Shown: positions 38,996 to 52,725, counted from the first letter of the stretch. The stretch is DNA of 64,000 nucleotides from Neocallimastix lanati (nom. inval.) (GCA_016946835.1 JACVTC010000014.1:1351001-1415000); one strand, 5' to 3'. Notes: generated from the sequence alone by a model not told the origin. Numbers and translations: made by a program.

Positions 38996-40777
38996 TATTT
39001 AATAAAGTTTATTATAACAATGGATGAGACTTAAATTAATAAATTAATAAGCAATTTAAAATTATATTAATAATGTAGTTATGACAGTAATGTTAATAAA
39101 TAAAAATATATATATTTTTTAATAGAATATAATTTTAAATATATTTAATTAGTTAAAAAAAAAATAATAATAATTAAATATAAATGATTTATTTATTTAT
39201 TTATTTATTTATTTAAAATATTTCACTTAATAAAATAAATGAATATATCATTTTATATTTTATTATTATTATTATTTTTTAAGTGAAATATTATGTATTA
39301 ATTTTCATATATATATGAAAATTATATAGTAAAGACAATAATTTAAAATTCCAATATAAAGAAACAACTCTGTTTAAATATACATATAAAAAAAGTGAAA
39401 TAGTGAGAAAAATAAAAATTTTAAAATTGTATAAAATGGAGACATTGGATTAGATTAAACTTTAACTATATCATAATTAAGATTTCTTATTAATAATTAT
39501 TATTAAAAGGTGTTATATGAGTGACATTTAAAAAAAAAAAAAAAAATAAAATATGATTTTTTTTAAAAAACTATATAATACTTTTCTTATATAATAAACA
39601 AATTTTTTTTTTTTTGTTTTTTGAAATTAAATAAATTTACATTTATCTATATATAAATTTATTTTGTTATAATATATTTAAACTTTAAAACTATTTTTTT
39701 ATATATATATATATTTATTAAAGCTTAAAAAATAAAATTTTTAATTTTACAATAATTATATTAATAATAAATAAAGTTTATATAAAATAATTTATTATTT
39801 TTATTAATTATTATTACTTTGAAATTTTAAAAAAATAAGTTTTTTATAGATATATTTATAAATTTTAAACAAATTTAAAAACTAACAAAATTTCATGGAT
39901 AAAAATAAATATATGAATTTATATATATTAAAGAATACCTTTTGTTATTAATCATTTCTTTATACATATATATATAAATATTTATTTTATATATTTTTTT
40001 TATTTAATATTATTAATGAAATTTTTTTTAAAAAAAAAAAAAAATTTCATCAAAATATAAAATAAATTATTAAATAATAATACATAAGATCCTATATAAA
40101 GTCTTCTTTATATAATTAGAAAAATATATATTATATTATATAAATAAATAAATAAATAAATAATAGAATATATACTTCGATAAAAATTAAAAAAAAAAAA
40201 AAAAAAAAGTAAATATGTTTTTAATATATTGAAGAAAATACAAACCTACTATAAAAGAAAATAAGAGTAACTTTTTTTTTTTTTTTTTCTATTTTCTGAT
40301 AGTATATTTAAATTGAAATATATATATTAAATTTCAATTTGCATTTATAACTAATATTTTTATTTATTTTATTTTATTTTATTATTTTCATGTCTTTTTA
40401 ATATTATAATAAAATTAAATAATATATATATGTTAAATTCCTTATTTTTATATACTTTTTTTATTTCTATTTTTCAATTAAAATAATAATAAAACAAAAC
40501 AAAATTCATTATTTAAAATATTTTAATTATGATTCTATGAATTTTTTTTTTCCATATAAACGGACAAATATATATATATATATATATATATTTTTATATA
40601 TATATTTATAATAATTAGAAATTTGTATCATAGTTATTTTATTTTAATCCTTATATATATACAATAATATATTTAAGTTAAAGGCTATTAGTTTTATATT
40701 TATATTATTGGAATAAATAAATAACTAAACAAATAAAATAAAAAAATATATATATATATATAAATATAAAAAAAAAA
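38886..40777. other. Intergenic AT-rich spacer upstream of chitin synthase copy B
   Basis: AT-rich with poly-A and poly-T runs, a TTTA array (39187-39215), and a 13-bp perfect inverted repeat (39217-39229 with 39280-39292, core taagtgaaat). No coding signal was seen. Any promoter of copy B lies near the right edge but shows no recognisable motif. Confidence 0.65.
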
Positions 40778-41093
40778 ATGGGTGAAAAACCACAAGGAGC
40801 AAGTACAGATCTCCATAAATTGGATATCGTTAGTGAAGGAGAAATCATAAAAGCACTTCAAAAATTATACAATAAAAATAAACATTTTAGCAGAGCAGGT
40901 TCCAATGTATTACTTTATTTAAATCCATTTAGTGAAGATGAATCATTTTCGGATAGAACAAGTAAAAAATATGTAAAAGATTGTAGAACTTATTCAAATG
41001 AAAGTACACCTTTACCACCTCATGTTTTTGATATGGTAAATTCAGCATATACACATATGATTAGAGAAAAAGAGGATCAATCTATTGTTATAA

Positions 41094-41135
<42 letters not shown>

Positions 41136-44100
41136 AGTATATATATATATTATATTAAATATATATATTTATATATATAATATACCTTATTATCATAAAA
41201 TTAATTAATATAAGTAGCAATAGCATAAAGCAAAATAAAATAAAAGATAAAATAAAATAAAAAAAAAAAAATAAAGATAAAAAACAATAATAATAATATT
41301 ATATAAAAATAATATTTTATATTTCAATTAATATATCACCAAATTTTTAATATATATCTATTACTTTTTTAAAATAAATAATATTATATAATATAATATA
41401 ATAATTTAAATATATTGAATATAAAACCATTTTGAATGGAATCTTTTATATAAAATATATAAAATTCTTATTTTATTATATTTTACTTAATTTATATTTC
41501 AATATTTATTTATAAATATTATAATTTGATCATTTGTATTAATTTTATCACATAAATAAATATAAAAAAGTGGTGATGGTGGAAGTGGAAAAACGGAAAT
41601 TTTTAAAGCAATTGCAAATCATTTATGTCATCTTACAAGAGAAACAAAAAAGAAAACAGTGACCCAATCAGCAATATTGAAAATTAATAAAATTTTGGGA
41701 AGTTTTGGAACAGCACAAACATTAAGTAATCCAAGTTCATCACGTTTTGGTAAATATATTGAATATCAATTTGATAGAACTGGAAAAATTATTGGTGCTA
41801 AGTTAGTTCATTATTGTTTGGAAAAATCTCGTGTATCTAATGTTCCTGAAGATGAACGTAATTTTAATATTTTCTATCATTTATTGGCATCAGCTACTAC
41901 TAATGAAAAAAATAATTTAAACCTTTCTAGTCCAAGTAGTTATTATTATCTTTCTCAAAATTTATTATATAAAAGAACAACGAATGATGATACTTTAGAT
42001 GGTCGTGATTTACGTACGGCATTAAAATCTTTTGGTATTGGATCTCGTCAGCAAGCTCAAGTTTTCCAATTATTAGCAGCTATTTTACACTTGGGTAATA
42101 TTACTTTTTCAGATAAACCAAAGAATGTTCAAGAACCATGTAGTATAAAAAATAATGGTAGTCTTGAGTTAGTTGCTGATTTATTAGGTGTTACTACAGA
42201 AGCATTAGAAACTACTTTAACTTATCAAGCTAAATGTATTAATTCTGATGTTTTCACAGAATTATTAAATGCCAATGATGCTGCTAAACAAAGAGATCGT
42301 TTAGCCAATACCTTATACTCTTTACTTTTTAATTGGATTATTGAGCGTATTAATAATAAATTATGTATGGACGATGATACTGATAACTTTATTGGTGTAG
42401 TTGATCTTTTTGGTTTCCAAAATGATAAATTAAATCAATTTGAACAATTTATTCACAATTATGCATCAGAATATTTACAATATCATTCTAATTATACTAT
42501 TTTCGAAAAACCTATTCATGAATTCCAAGAAGATAATCTTTCAATAGAAGCTCCTATGTTCAATAATAATAGAAGTAATATGGATATATTAGCACAAATG
42601 GTTCGGTAAATAGTATTTCACATATTTATTAATTTATTTATTTATTTACTTATTTAAAAATAAGATATAAACATATATATTATATATACATAATAATAAA
42701 AAAAAAAAAAAAAAAAAAAAAAAAGATTATTTATTTATAATACACTAATTATTTATCAATATATATAATATTTATATAATTTATAATATATGAAATTTTA
42801 TTAATAAAAAGTGTAATGGATTCAGTTGGTGGTGAAAGTGATTCATCTGATGTATCTTTACTAAATAGATTAAATACTGATTTATCATCTAATTATTCTT
42901 ACACTAAATTATCGAATGGTTTTGGAATTAATCATTTTAATAAACAGGTTACTTATGATATCAAAGACTTTGTTGAGAAAAATTCTGATAATGTTGCTTC
43001 TGATTTCATTATCCTTGTTCGTGGAAGTAAAAGAAATAAGGCATCCACTAATATGTTCCTTAGATCTCTTTTCTCTGAAAAAGCTATTGCGACTACACGT
43101 CCTATAAGATCTAATACCTACCTTAGTGGTAGAGCTTCAGTCCCAAAAAGAATGCCATCCGTTAAACGTCCTTCTAAGAAAAGTAATGATCAAGGAACAA
43201 GTTCTAATTCCAATGAGTGTAGAACGGTTGCACTACAATTGAATAAATCATTAGATACTCTTTTAGACACATTAGGTGAAACTCTTTCATGGTTTATTTA
43301 TTGTTTAAAACCTAATGAAGATTTTGTATCCGACCGCTTTGATAGTGATTTGGTATTAGATCAAATTCGAAGATTTGGTATAAAGGATATTCTTAATAAA
43401 GCGAAGTTAAATAATACTATTAAAAGTTATGATATGAATGAATTTTGTAATTTCTATGAAGAATTATTGAAAGAATTACAAATTACTTCAAGTACCCCAA
43501 AAGAAAAATGTAATGATGTATGCAAACTATTTAATTTTGATATGAATGAAATGATGGTCGGAAATAATAAAGTTTTTCTTTCGGAATATGCCTGGAGATT
43601 CTTTGAAGCAGAAAGAATTAATCAGAAGTCAACTGAAGAAAATGAAGATAAGGATAGATATATTGATGAAGAGGAAGATTCAGTAATTGAATCTATTGCT
43701 CCTCAAGATGAAGAAATGACAGAATCAAAGGAATCATTAAACTATGGAAGTAGAGATGATGTTAATTCAGAAACAGCTGTTGGTGAAGAAGAAGATGTAC
43801 CAAAAATGAAAATGAAAAAACCAGTGGTTGCCTCTAAGGAATTGTCTAATGCCCGTAAATGGTGGTTATGTTATGCTAAATGTTCAACTTGCTGTTACTG
43901 TGACTTCTGTCTATCAAAATGTGGTAAAATGAACAGAGCGGATGTTCAAATTGCGTGGAGAGAAAAGGTTGCTATTAATATAATTATTTATTTCTTATGT
44001 ATAATGGTTATTTTCTACATTGTTGCTCTTGGTAGAATTGTTTGTCCTAGTAAAAAGGAATGGAGTTATGGTCAATTATATGGTATGGAATATAAGGGTG

Positions 44101-46844
44101 AAAAAATGCGTGTTTCTGCCTATGGTAAAGTATTCAAATTTGGTGATAAATACGATGTTCATGAATCCTATAATAGTAGATTCTATAAGAAATACCACGG
44201 TGTTGATTTATCCTACAAATTTACTTTATACGATGATGCTTTCTGGAATACTATGTGTCCAGGTTTAACTAAGCCACAAAGTTCATTCGATAATTTATCT
44301 GTAGGACGTCGTGTACCTTCTGAAGATGGTATTTCTGATATTCATTCTGATCCATATGGTGATCCAACTAAATGGTCAAAGGAAGTTTTGAAGTGGTTCA
44401 AGAATAACAAAGTTGGTGAAATTACTATTGAAAATACACCGGAAAGAATTAAGGCAACTTTATCAGAATGGGGTTATGCTGGTGATGATCCATTCTATAT
44501 CATTGTTTACGAACGTATTTATGATTTAACTGCTTATATGGGTGATGAATATGGTACTAGTGGTGTCTATGCTGATCAAAGATTCTTGATTCCAGAACAA
44601 AAGGACATCTTTGAGAATTATTCTGGTAAAGATATGTCCAAAGTATTTGATAATTATAAGAATTTAGTTGGAGAAGAAAAATGGGCTAATACAATTAAAT
44701 GTATGGATAATCTCTTCTTTATTGGTACTGTGGATCACAGAAATGATTTCAAATGCCAAATTACAAATTATATGATGTTGGGTGCTTCTATGATTATTGC
44801 TGCTATTTTAATTGTTAAGTTCTTTTCTGCTCTTCAATTCGGATCTAAACGTACACCAGAAGAGCATGATAAATTCGTTATTTGTCAAGTTCCATGTTAT
44901 ACTGAAGGTGAAGATTCATTGGCAAAGACTATTGATAGTTTGGCTTACTTGGAATATGATGATAAGAGAAAACTTATTTTCCTTATCTCTGATGGTATGA
45001 TTATTGGTAGTGGTAACGATAGACCAACTCCAAGAATTGTTTTAGATCATATGGGTATTGATCCAGAAATTGATCCAGAAGCTTTATGGTATAATTCTAT
45101 TGGTACTGCAACTAATCAAGTTAATATGGCTAAAGTTTATTCTGGTTTATATGAATATGAAGGTCATCCAGTTCCATTTATTGTTGTTGTTAAAGTCGGT
45201 ACTTATCGTGAAACTTCTCGTCCAGGTAATCGTGGTAAGCGTGATTCTCAAATGATTTTAATGCGTTACTTACACAATGTTCATCATAACTATCCAATGA
45301 CTCCACTTGAACTTGAATTATATCATCAAATGAAGAATGTTATCGGTGTTGATCCATCTTTCTATGAATATATTCTTATGGTTGATGCTGATACTGTAGT
45401 TTTACCTGATTCCTTAAATCTTTTGATTTCTTCTATGGTTCGTGATTCAAGAATTATGGGTATTTGTGGTGAAACTAAATTAGATAATGAAAAAGAAACA
45501 TGGGTTACTATGATTCAAGTTTATGAATACTTCATTTCTCACCATTTGAGTAAGGCATTTGAAAGTTTATTCGGTAGTGTTACTTGTTTACCAGGTTGTT
45601 TCTGTATGTATCGTATTCGTACACCAGTTAAAGGTACACCAGTTTTAATTACTAAAGGTATTATTGAGGATTATTCTGAATGTATTGTTGATACTTTACA
45701 TAAAAAGAACCTTTTAAGTTTAGGTGAAGATCGTTACTTAACCACTTTAATGTTGAAACATTTCCCACAACTTAAGATTACTTTCATTAGAGAGGCTAAA
45801 TGTTTAACCAATGCTCCAGAAACTTGGGCCGTTCTTTTATCTCAACGTCGTCGTTGGATTAATTCTACTGTCCACAATTTAGTTGAACTTTTATTCTTGA
45901 ATGATCTTTGTGGTTTCTTATGTTTCTCTATGCGTTTTGTTGTACTCATTGATTTATTCTCTACTATGGTTCAACCAGCTATGATTCTTTATTTATTCTA
46001 TCTTATCTTCTCTATAATCTTCCCATCTGAAGATTCTATCTTCCCATGGGTTTCTCTTATTATGTTAGCTTTCACTTATGGTTTACAAATTATTATTTTC
46101 ATAATAAGAGGTGCCTTCCAACACATTGGTTGGATTGTTATTTACATTATTGCCATGCCTATCTTTAGTATGTTCATCCCATTATATTCCTTCTGGCATT
46201 TCGATGATTTCTCATGGGGTAATACTCGTCGTATTTTAGGAGAAAAGGGAAAAGTAAAACTTGTTGGTGATGAAGAAAATGATGATTTAATTGAAGATAT
46301 TCCAACGAAGTTATGGTCAGAATATGAAAAAGAAATGAATGATGCTTTACTTGAAGCTGAAAGAAATGGTAATTCTAGTGATAGCAATAATACCTATAGA
46401 AATAGTTTTGGTCCAACTGAAATGATGTCTGCATACGAATCTAATTATGGTGGTATCAATCCATATGTTGCTGGTAGTGTCATTAATGCTCCAACATATG
46501 CAGGTAGTGCTTATGCTGGATCAGCATATGGTGGTGGTAGTGTTGTTAATGCTCCTGCTTATTATCCAAGACAAGGATCATCTGAAATGAATAATGCTTC
46601 ATCTGAATGGTTGCTTGGTAATAATCAAGAAAGTATGGCTGGATCAGAAAGAGATGAAAGCTTTAATATTACTGATGATATGATCATGGCAGAAGTCAGA
46701 AAAATTATTGATAATTCTGATTTAATGTGTATTACAAAGAAAAAGGTTAGAGAAGAAGTATCAGAGCATTTTGGTGTCGATTTATCACAAAGAAGAGACT
46801 TTATTAATCATTGTATAGAAACTGTTTTAGAAGATGAAAGATAA
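40778..46844 (+). CDS. Chitin synthase with myosin-like motor domain (class V/VII type), copy B
   Basis: Paralog of copy A. Exons 40778-41094, 41571-42605 and 42812-46844, with both introns at the same two positions and in the same phase 2, encode 1794 aa. The motor-like domain has P-loop GDGGSGKT (107-114), switch I NPSSSRFGK and switch II DLFGFQ ending at Q389, again with Gln for Glu. The acidic linker, membrane segments, cytochrome-b5-like region (YERIYDLTAYMGDEYG), VDAD, GEDRYL, QRRRW (from Q1462) and DEK_C-like tail follow as in copy A. The linker before DEK_C has repeats of the AGSAYAGSAYGGG type. The N-terminal half differs from copy A at many residues and most synonymous sites, while long parts of the catalytic half are identical in DNA. 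Confidence 0.95.
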
Positions 46845-46860
46845 ATATAAAATAGCAAAG

Positions 46861-46909
<49 letters not shown>
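46861..46909. repeat. Poly-A tract after chitin synthase copy B
   Basis: A run of 49 A beginning about 16 bases after the stop codon. Similar runs follow the decarboxylase (959-991). They could mark 3' ends of transcripts or be slippage products; the genomic sequence cannot decide. Confidence 0.9.
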
Positions 46910-46912
<3 letters not shown>

Positions 46913-47063
46913 AAAAAAAAAAAATTATAAAAAACTATAAATTATAAAATAGTAATACTTTTTAATTTTTTATAAAATTTTATAATATAAAGAAAAATAT
47001 AAATGAAAATGATACAAATTTTTATTATTCGATTTAAATATTTAAAAATACTTTTTTATTTAT

Positions 47064-47330
47064 GATTATATTTTTTGCATCGATAATTTAAAAATATATA
47101 TATATATATGTGTGTGTGACATAAATTCGTTATATGTAATATTTATGTTGTTTTATAACACATATTATATAGATATATAAATATAAATTTTATTTAACGA
47201 TTATATTTTTTTACATATCAATAATTTAAAATATATATATATATATTTTAGACATAAATTCTTATATATGTAATATTTATGTAGTTTTATAACACATTAT
47301 ATTTTGTGATATATATAAATATAAATAATA
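47064..47330. repeat. Tandem duplication, period 135 bp
   Basis: Copies begin at 47064 and 47199. Both carry gattatatttttt, atcaataattta or a close variant, an AT run, gacataaattc, tatgtaatatttatgt and gttttataacacat. The middle segments differ (a TG run in copy 1, ttttaga in copy 2). Intergenic. Confidence 0.82.
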
Positions 47331-47702
47331 GCTTTTAATAAAAATTTTTTATATAATTATTTTTTTCTAGAAAAAATTTTAATAAAAATAATAATTAAGC
47401 AACTGTTTATTATTATTATTATTATTATTATTATATGATCATTTTCTTATTGTTTTTAATATTTCAGTTATATATCTATTATAATTATTATTTAATATTA
47501 TTATCATTATATATTATTTATTTATTTATTACTTTTTTATTATTTATTTATTACTTTTTTATTATTTATTTATTTATTTATTTATTATTTATTTATTTAT
47601 TTAATTATTAATTATTTTTATTACTTTTATTATTATTATTATTTCTATTATTATTATATTATTATTATTATATTATTATTATTATTATTATATTATTATT
47701 AT

Positions 47703-47740
<38 letters not shown>

Positions 47741-48003
47741 ATGGTAATAGAAGTAGAAGTAGTATAAATTCATTTAAATAATTATGATTATTTTTCTTTT
47801 TATTGTAAAGTATAAAAGTAAAAAAAAAAAAAAATGATAAAGAAATTTTTATTGAAATATTAATTAAATAATTAAATATTTATATATTTATATATATAAA
47901 TTCAAAAAAGAAAGTAATAATAGTAATTATAATAATAATTATTATAAAAATGGAATAGTTTATCATATATACAATAGGTATAATCAAGAAGATTCATTAA
48001 ATA

Positions 48004-49956
48004 TCATTTTACTTTAATTGACGATTGTGAAACTGAATTTATTGAAAATGTGTTTTCAGCTAATGCTTTATATATTAATGTTCTCATTTGAATGAATAGA
48101 TTTCTATTTTTAATTATTTGACCTATATTTTTAACAGTTTCATCTGCACTTTGTGTTCCGTTGTTAAAATTAGTAATATTTGATGCAAATTCTTCAAATT
48201 CTGACTCTTGCAAACTTTCTTTTATTTTTTTGTATAGCTGAGAGGCGTCGATTTTTTGAAGTGGGACTGATGTTAATGCAGCATTTGAATTATTGTTTTT
48301 ATGATTATTATTGTTATTATTATTGTTATTATTATTATTATTATTATTACTTTGTTTTAAATAATACGATGAATCTATAATAGTATTATTTATATATAGT
48401 TATAATGAATTTTTCAAATTAAATATTAATATATAATTCATTTTATTTTTTTATTCCAGTATATATTCATATTATTATATACCTATCATTGAACTATCTA
48501 ATTTTGCCAGTTTTGATGCTACTTCATCACCCGCTATAATATTTTTATTATTTTGTGAATCATTTGATGTTTGTTTATTGTTTTTATTATTTCCAATTAT
48601 CTATATTATATTATTATATATTTTATATATTATTATTAGTATTATTAGTATTAGTATTAATATTAGTGTTAGTATTATTATTATTATTATTATTATAAAT
48701 AAAAAATTAATTGATTATATTATTTTAAAGATATTAAATATATAAGAAATTCTTACTGAATTGTCAAAATTATAGGTTGAATTAGGGGATATCATTTGCT
48801 GCCTTTCTATTATATCTTGTCCAATATTAAATAATGAGTTATTAACATCGTCATTTTGTGTAAAAAAAGAGACTGATTTATTTGCAGGTACTTGTACTTC
48901 TAGTTTTTCTAATTCAAGGGAATCTGGAAATGCTTCATTTTCCATCTGTAAAGATGCTTGAGGTGTAACCTCAACCATTGATACTATTGACTATAAATAG
49001 TTTAAATTGGAATATATATATATAATAATTATAATAAAAGTATTAAAAAAATTGATTCTGAGAATAAAATAAAAATTTTTATAATATATACAAAAAAAAA
49101 TATACTTTTCTAAATGATTCTAATTGTGCAGCATTTTTTCTTAGTGCATTATATTTTTCTATAATTGAATTTTTTGTGGCAATAAGAACTCTTTTTTCAG
49201 CTATTAGTATAAAATAATATATAATTATATATATAAAATTAAAATATTATTATATCTTTATTTATTAAAAATATGTATATTTAATTATTAAAAAATACCT
49301 TGTTGAGTTGAAATAATTTTTTCCATCTCTAATATTTTATTATTTAATTCTGTAATATTATTTTCTAAAGTATTTATCTGTAATTATTTTTAAAATATAT
49401 TTTAATATTTATTTTTTTTTTTTTTTTTTTTTAATATTTGAATATGATAATATTAAAACATATACCTTTATTTTTTGAACATTTGCAATTTCCTTCCATT
49501 GATTTATTTCATCTTTAATATTAATAAATAATAATAATATATTAATAAAATATTTTTATTTGTATTTAAATTAAATTATATTATAAAATTAAAATAATAT
49601 TAAAAAAAAAAAATAATATTGAATGATATAAAAATATAATATATTTAAAATAAAACAAATTTATATAATAAAATTATAATTATATATATATTATATTATA
49701 TTATATTAATATAATTATACCTTGATTTTGTTCATAATCCTCTTTTAATTTTTCTATTGCAGAATGGAGCTGTTAATATTAATTATAAAAAATATTTAGT
49801 TTTCGTTTATATTATAATTTATAAACTTTTTCTTTTTTTTTTATCCAAATTTATAATATAATTTATAATTTTTATAAAATTAATAATAATCTTTTGAAAC
49901 ATATTTTTCATTAATTTGAGTATCATATTAATAAAATATTTAGTAGTATTTTTTTA

Positions 49957-49996
<40 letters not shown>

Positions 49997-50223
49997 TTTT
50001 TTATTTCTAATTAATATAGAATAAGTAATTTATTTAAATGTATTAAATTCAAAATTATAATAATGCATATTCCGTTTATATTTTTAATTCAAATATATTT
50101 TATATATTATATATTATAAGATATTTAATTATTTACATATTTTTCTATATTATCTGCCTTTTCCTTAAATCCATTTGTTGGTTTATTTAATGATTTCTTT
50201 AAAGTCGATGCAGTAGTTGCCAT
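48004..50223 (-). CDS. Coiled-coil protein resembling the plant At4g15545 family
   Basis: Eight exons on the minus strand: 50223-50137, 49769-49721, 49512-49466, 49377-49299, 49200-49106, 48990-48757, 48600-48483 and 48374-48004; 1080 nt, 359 aa, all GT...AG and in frame. The start is MATTASTLKKSLNKP. Residues of about 30-150 form a coiled coil, ending AQLESFRKSIVSMV, which parallels the KLETFKRQLIKSL segment of the plant uncharacterised family. An S/N-rich linker with a poly-Asn tract follows. The C-terminal block LYKKIKESL, FEEFASNITNFN, SADETVKNIGQI and RNLFIQMRTLIYKAL mirrors the plant C-terminal pattern (FxxFLxNIKxLN ... TREETL ... NKDLYxxFExLL). The match is from memory and untested; the molecular function is unknown in any case. 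Confidence 0.78.
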
Positions 50224-50281
50224 AATTTCAATGTTAATTACTACAAGAATATTATATATTCAACACCAAAATTTTGAAATT

Positions 50282-50322
<41 letters not shown>

Positions 50323-51120
50323 GAAATTCATTCAAACCAGATTTATTTATTATTTTTTTTTACTTAATATTAAATAAATTTGTTGAAATTACAAAAAATT
50401 ATTTCAAATAAATTACTAAACTAAAAAAAGGTATATTATTATTGAAGTTTTCCTTTCTGTTTTGGTATTTTATTATAATAATATATTATTAATTTTTTGT
50501 ATTATTTTTTTTTTTAATTTGTTTTTATTATATTTTATTATTATTTTTATTTTTAATTCTTTTTTTTTTAAAAATTTTAAAATTTTATTAATATTTTTAA
50601 AATTTAATTAAAATTTAATCCTTAATTAAAATTTTAAATTATATTTTAAAATTTATTTTTTATGTAAACATAATTAATAATTGAATACAAATTTATAATA
50701 TATAATATGATTAAATTAAATATAACAACATATAAAATATGTAATATTTTATTTCTTTAAAAAAGTTTATTTTATCCTTAAGATGAATTATAGACTTTTC
50801 ATTCCCGATTTGTTTGCTTTAATAAATTGCTGCTGACCTAAGGTTAACGTTATTTTTCTTTTATTCTAAATTCTAAATATATATAATAATTTAATACAAA
50901 AAAAAATAAAAATAAACATTCAATTTTATTTTTTATTATATACAATTATATAACTTTATTTTAGTATTATAATGCATTTTATATTATATATTTTTTAATA
51001 TATAATATAAAATTTTTTTTGTTGGAGATTTCATTTCATTGTTAAGTCAGTAGTTATTTTTAAATAGTAAATTTTCATTAATATATAAATATTTAAATAA
51101 TCAAATCTACATCGTTTTAT

Positions 51121-51162
<42 letters not shown>

Positions 51163-51263
51163 ATAATAATAATAATATAAATAATAATTATTTAAAAACT
51201 TTTTTTCATAATTTTTTTTGTTACTTTTTTTGTTGTTTGTTTGTTTGTTTCTTACTAATTTGT

Positions 51264-51299
<36 letters not shown>

Positions 51300-51988
51300 T
51301 TTTTTATTTATTTATTTTTTATTGATAAAAATTTAAATATAATTTTTGACGATTACTTTTTTCATATAATATTTATAAATGAATTATAAAATATATTATT
51401 TAATATTTTAATAGCCATAAACCTTCGCTTTTAAAATAATTGTTTATTCATAAGTTTATTAATTTCAACCCAAAAATAATAAAATAATAAAGAAGACTTC
51501 AATAATGTATTATAATAATATTATTAAATATACTTGGATAATGAAAAAATTAGTTTAAGTATTTTTTCATTATCCAATATTTTTTTGTGAAATGATTGTG
51601 GTTTTTAATAATATTTAAAAGTACATTCTTGTAAACAAATAAATTAATTAATTAATAAATAAATAAATATATAAATAAAAACATGTAAATTAATATATTA
51701 TTGAATATAATAAGAAGATTATATTTATTCTTAAATAATAAATTTTTAAATGATACACAATATTTTTAATTATAAATTATTAATTTTTTATTATAGATTT
51801 ATGAAAATATTTATGAAAATAAATCATAAATCAAATTAAATTTCATATGATAATTTATTGGTAAATTTATATATGATTGGATATATTAAATATATATTTT
51901 TTATCGATGATTGGAAAATATCACACATGTGATCTAAACTCTTAAAAAATCAACCCACTCTAAATTATTTTGATTTCCTTCTCTTAAT
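50224..51988. other. Divergent intergenic region (coiled-coil gene minus, Rps9 plus)
   Basis: Holds the upstream regions of both neighbours: a 35-base poly-T (50284-50318), a poly-A/TAA tract (51125-51176), a TTTA array (51265-51312), a perfect 17-bp hairpin (51534-51577), and the inverted repeat ATCACA-CA-TGTGAT at 51920-51933, 56 bp before the Rps9 start. 50780-50870 is slightly less AT-rich but encodes nothing recognisable. Confidence 0.65.
51534..51577. repeat. Perfect 17-bp inverted repeat with 10-nt loop
   Basis: ttggataatgaaaaaat (51534-51550) pairs exactly with attttttcattatccaa (51561-51577) around the loop tagtttaagt. It lies about 410 bp upstream of Rps9. It may be a hairpin, a foldback remnant or chance in AT-rich DNA, though 17 perfect pairs including four G-C pairs is strong. 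Confidence 0.85.
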
Positions 51989-52725
51989 ATGTCTCAAAGA
52001 AATTGTATGTATTATGTGATTGTGTTGTGTTTATTTGATAATGTAGTTTGAGTATATGAATTTTTTTGTTATTATCTTTAACGTACTAATCCATCATAAT
52101 TATATATATGAATATTATTTATAAATATAAATTTTATTATTTGTCGTACATGTTGATTATGATAATTATATAATTAGGCTCCAAGACCTCGAAGGTCCCA
52201 AAACGTCCATTCGAATCCGAACGTCTCGACCAAGAACTCCAATTAATTGGTAGATACGGTCTTCGTAACAAGCGTGAAATCTGGAGAATTGGTTACACTC
52301 TTTCAAAGATTCGTCGTGCTGCTCGTGAACTTCTTATTTTAGATGCTCATGATCCACGTCGTCTTTTTGAAGGTAACGCTCTTATTCGTCGTTTAATTCG
52401 TATTGGTATTTTAGACGAATCCAAGGCTAAGCTTGATTACTGTCTTGGTTTAAAGATTGAAGATTTCCTTGAAAGACGTCTCCAAACTAGAGTTTACAAA
52501 CGTGGTCTTGCTAGATCTATCCACCATTCTAGAGTTTTAATCAAACAAAGACACATTAGAGTTGGTAAGCAAATCGTTGATGTTCCATCCTTTGTTGTCA
52601 GAGTTAACAGTGACAGTCACATCGATTTCGCTCTTAACTCAACCTTCGGTGGTGGTCGTCCAGGTAGAGTAAAGAGAAGAAACCTTGCTAACGCTGGTGG
52701 TGATGAAGCTGCTGATGAAGAATAA
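51989..52725 (+). CDS. RPS9: Small-subunit ribosomal protein uS4 (Rps9)
   Basis: uS4 binds 18S rRNA early in 40S assembly and helps form the mRNA entry channel. Exon 1 (51989-52004) encodes only MSQRN plus one base. After an intron with donor GTATGT and acceptor TTAG, exon 2 (52178-52725) encodes the rest; 564 nt, 187 aa. Conserved strings include [39 protein letters not shown]-type [29 protein letters not shown], the S4 RNA-binding fold with [19 protein letters not shown], and the tail [11 protein letters not shown] with an acidic end DEAADEE. Its codon use is more C-rich at third positions than in its neighbours, as expected for a highly expressed gene. A tiny first exon followed by an intron is common for ribosomal protein genes. 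Confidence 0.96.

Larger units (their letters stand above)
46845..48003. other. Convergent intergenic region, repeat-rich
   Basis: Lies between the 3' ends of chitin synthase copy B and the minus-strand coiled-coil gene. It contains a 49-base poly-A tract (46861-46909), a tandem 135-bp duplication (listed), and a compound ATT/TTTA/TAG array (47406-47745) ending in about a dozen TAG units. No coding signal. Confidence 0.75.

Noticed and set aside
46142-46387. Minus-strand ORF within chitin synthase copy B
   Set aside because: Antisense shadow of a confidently assigned exon.
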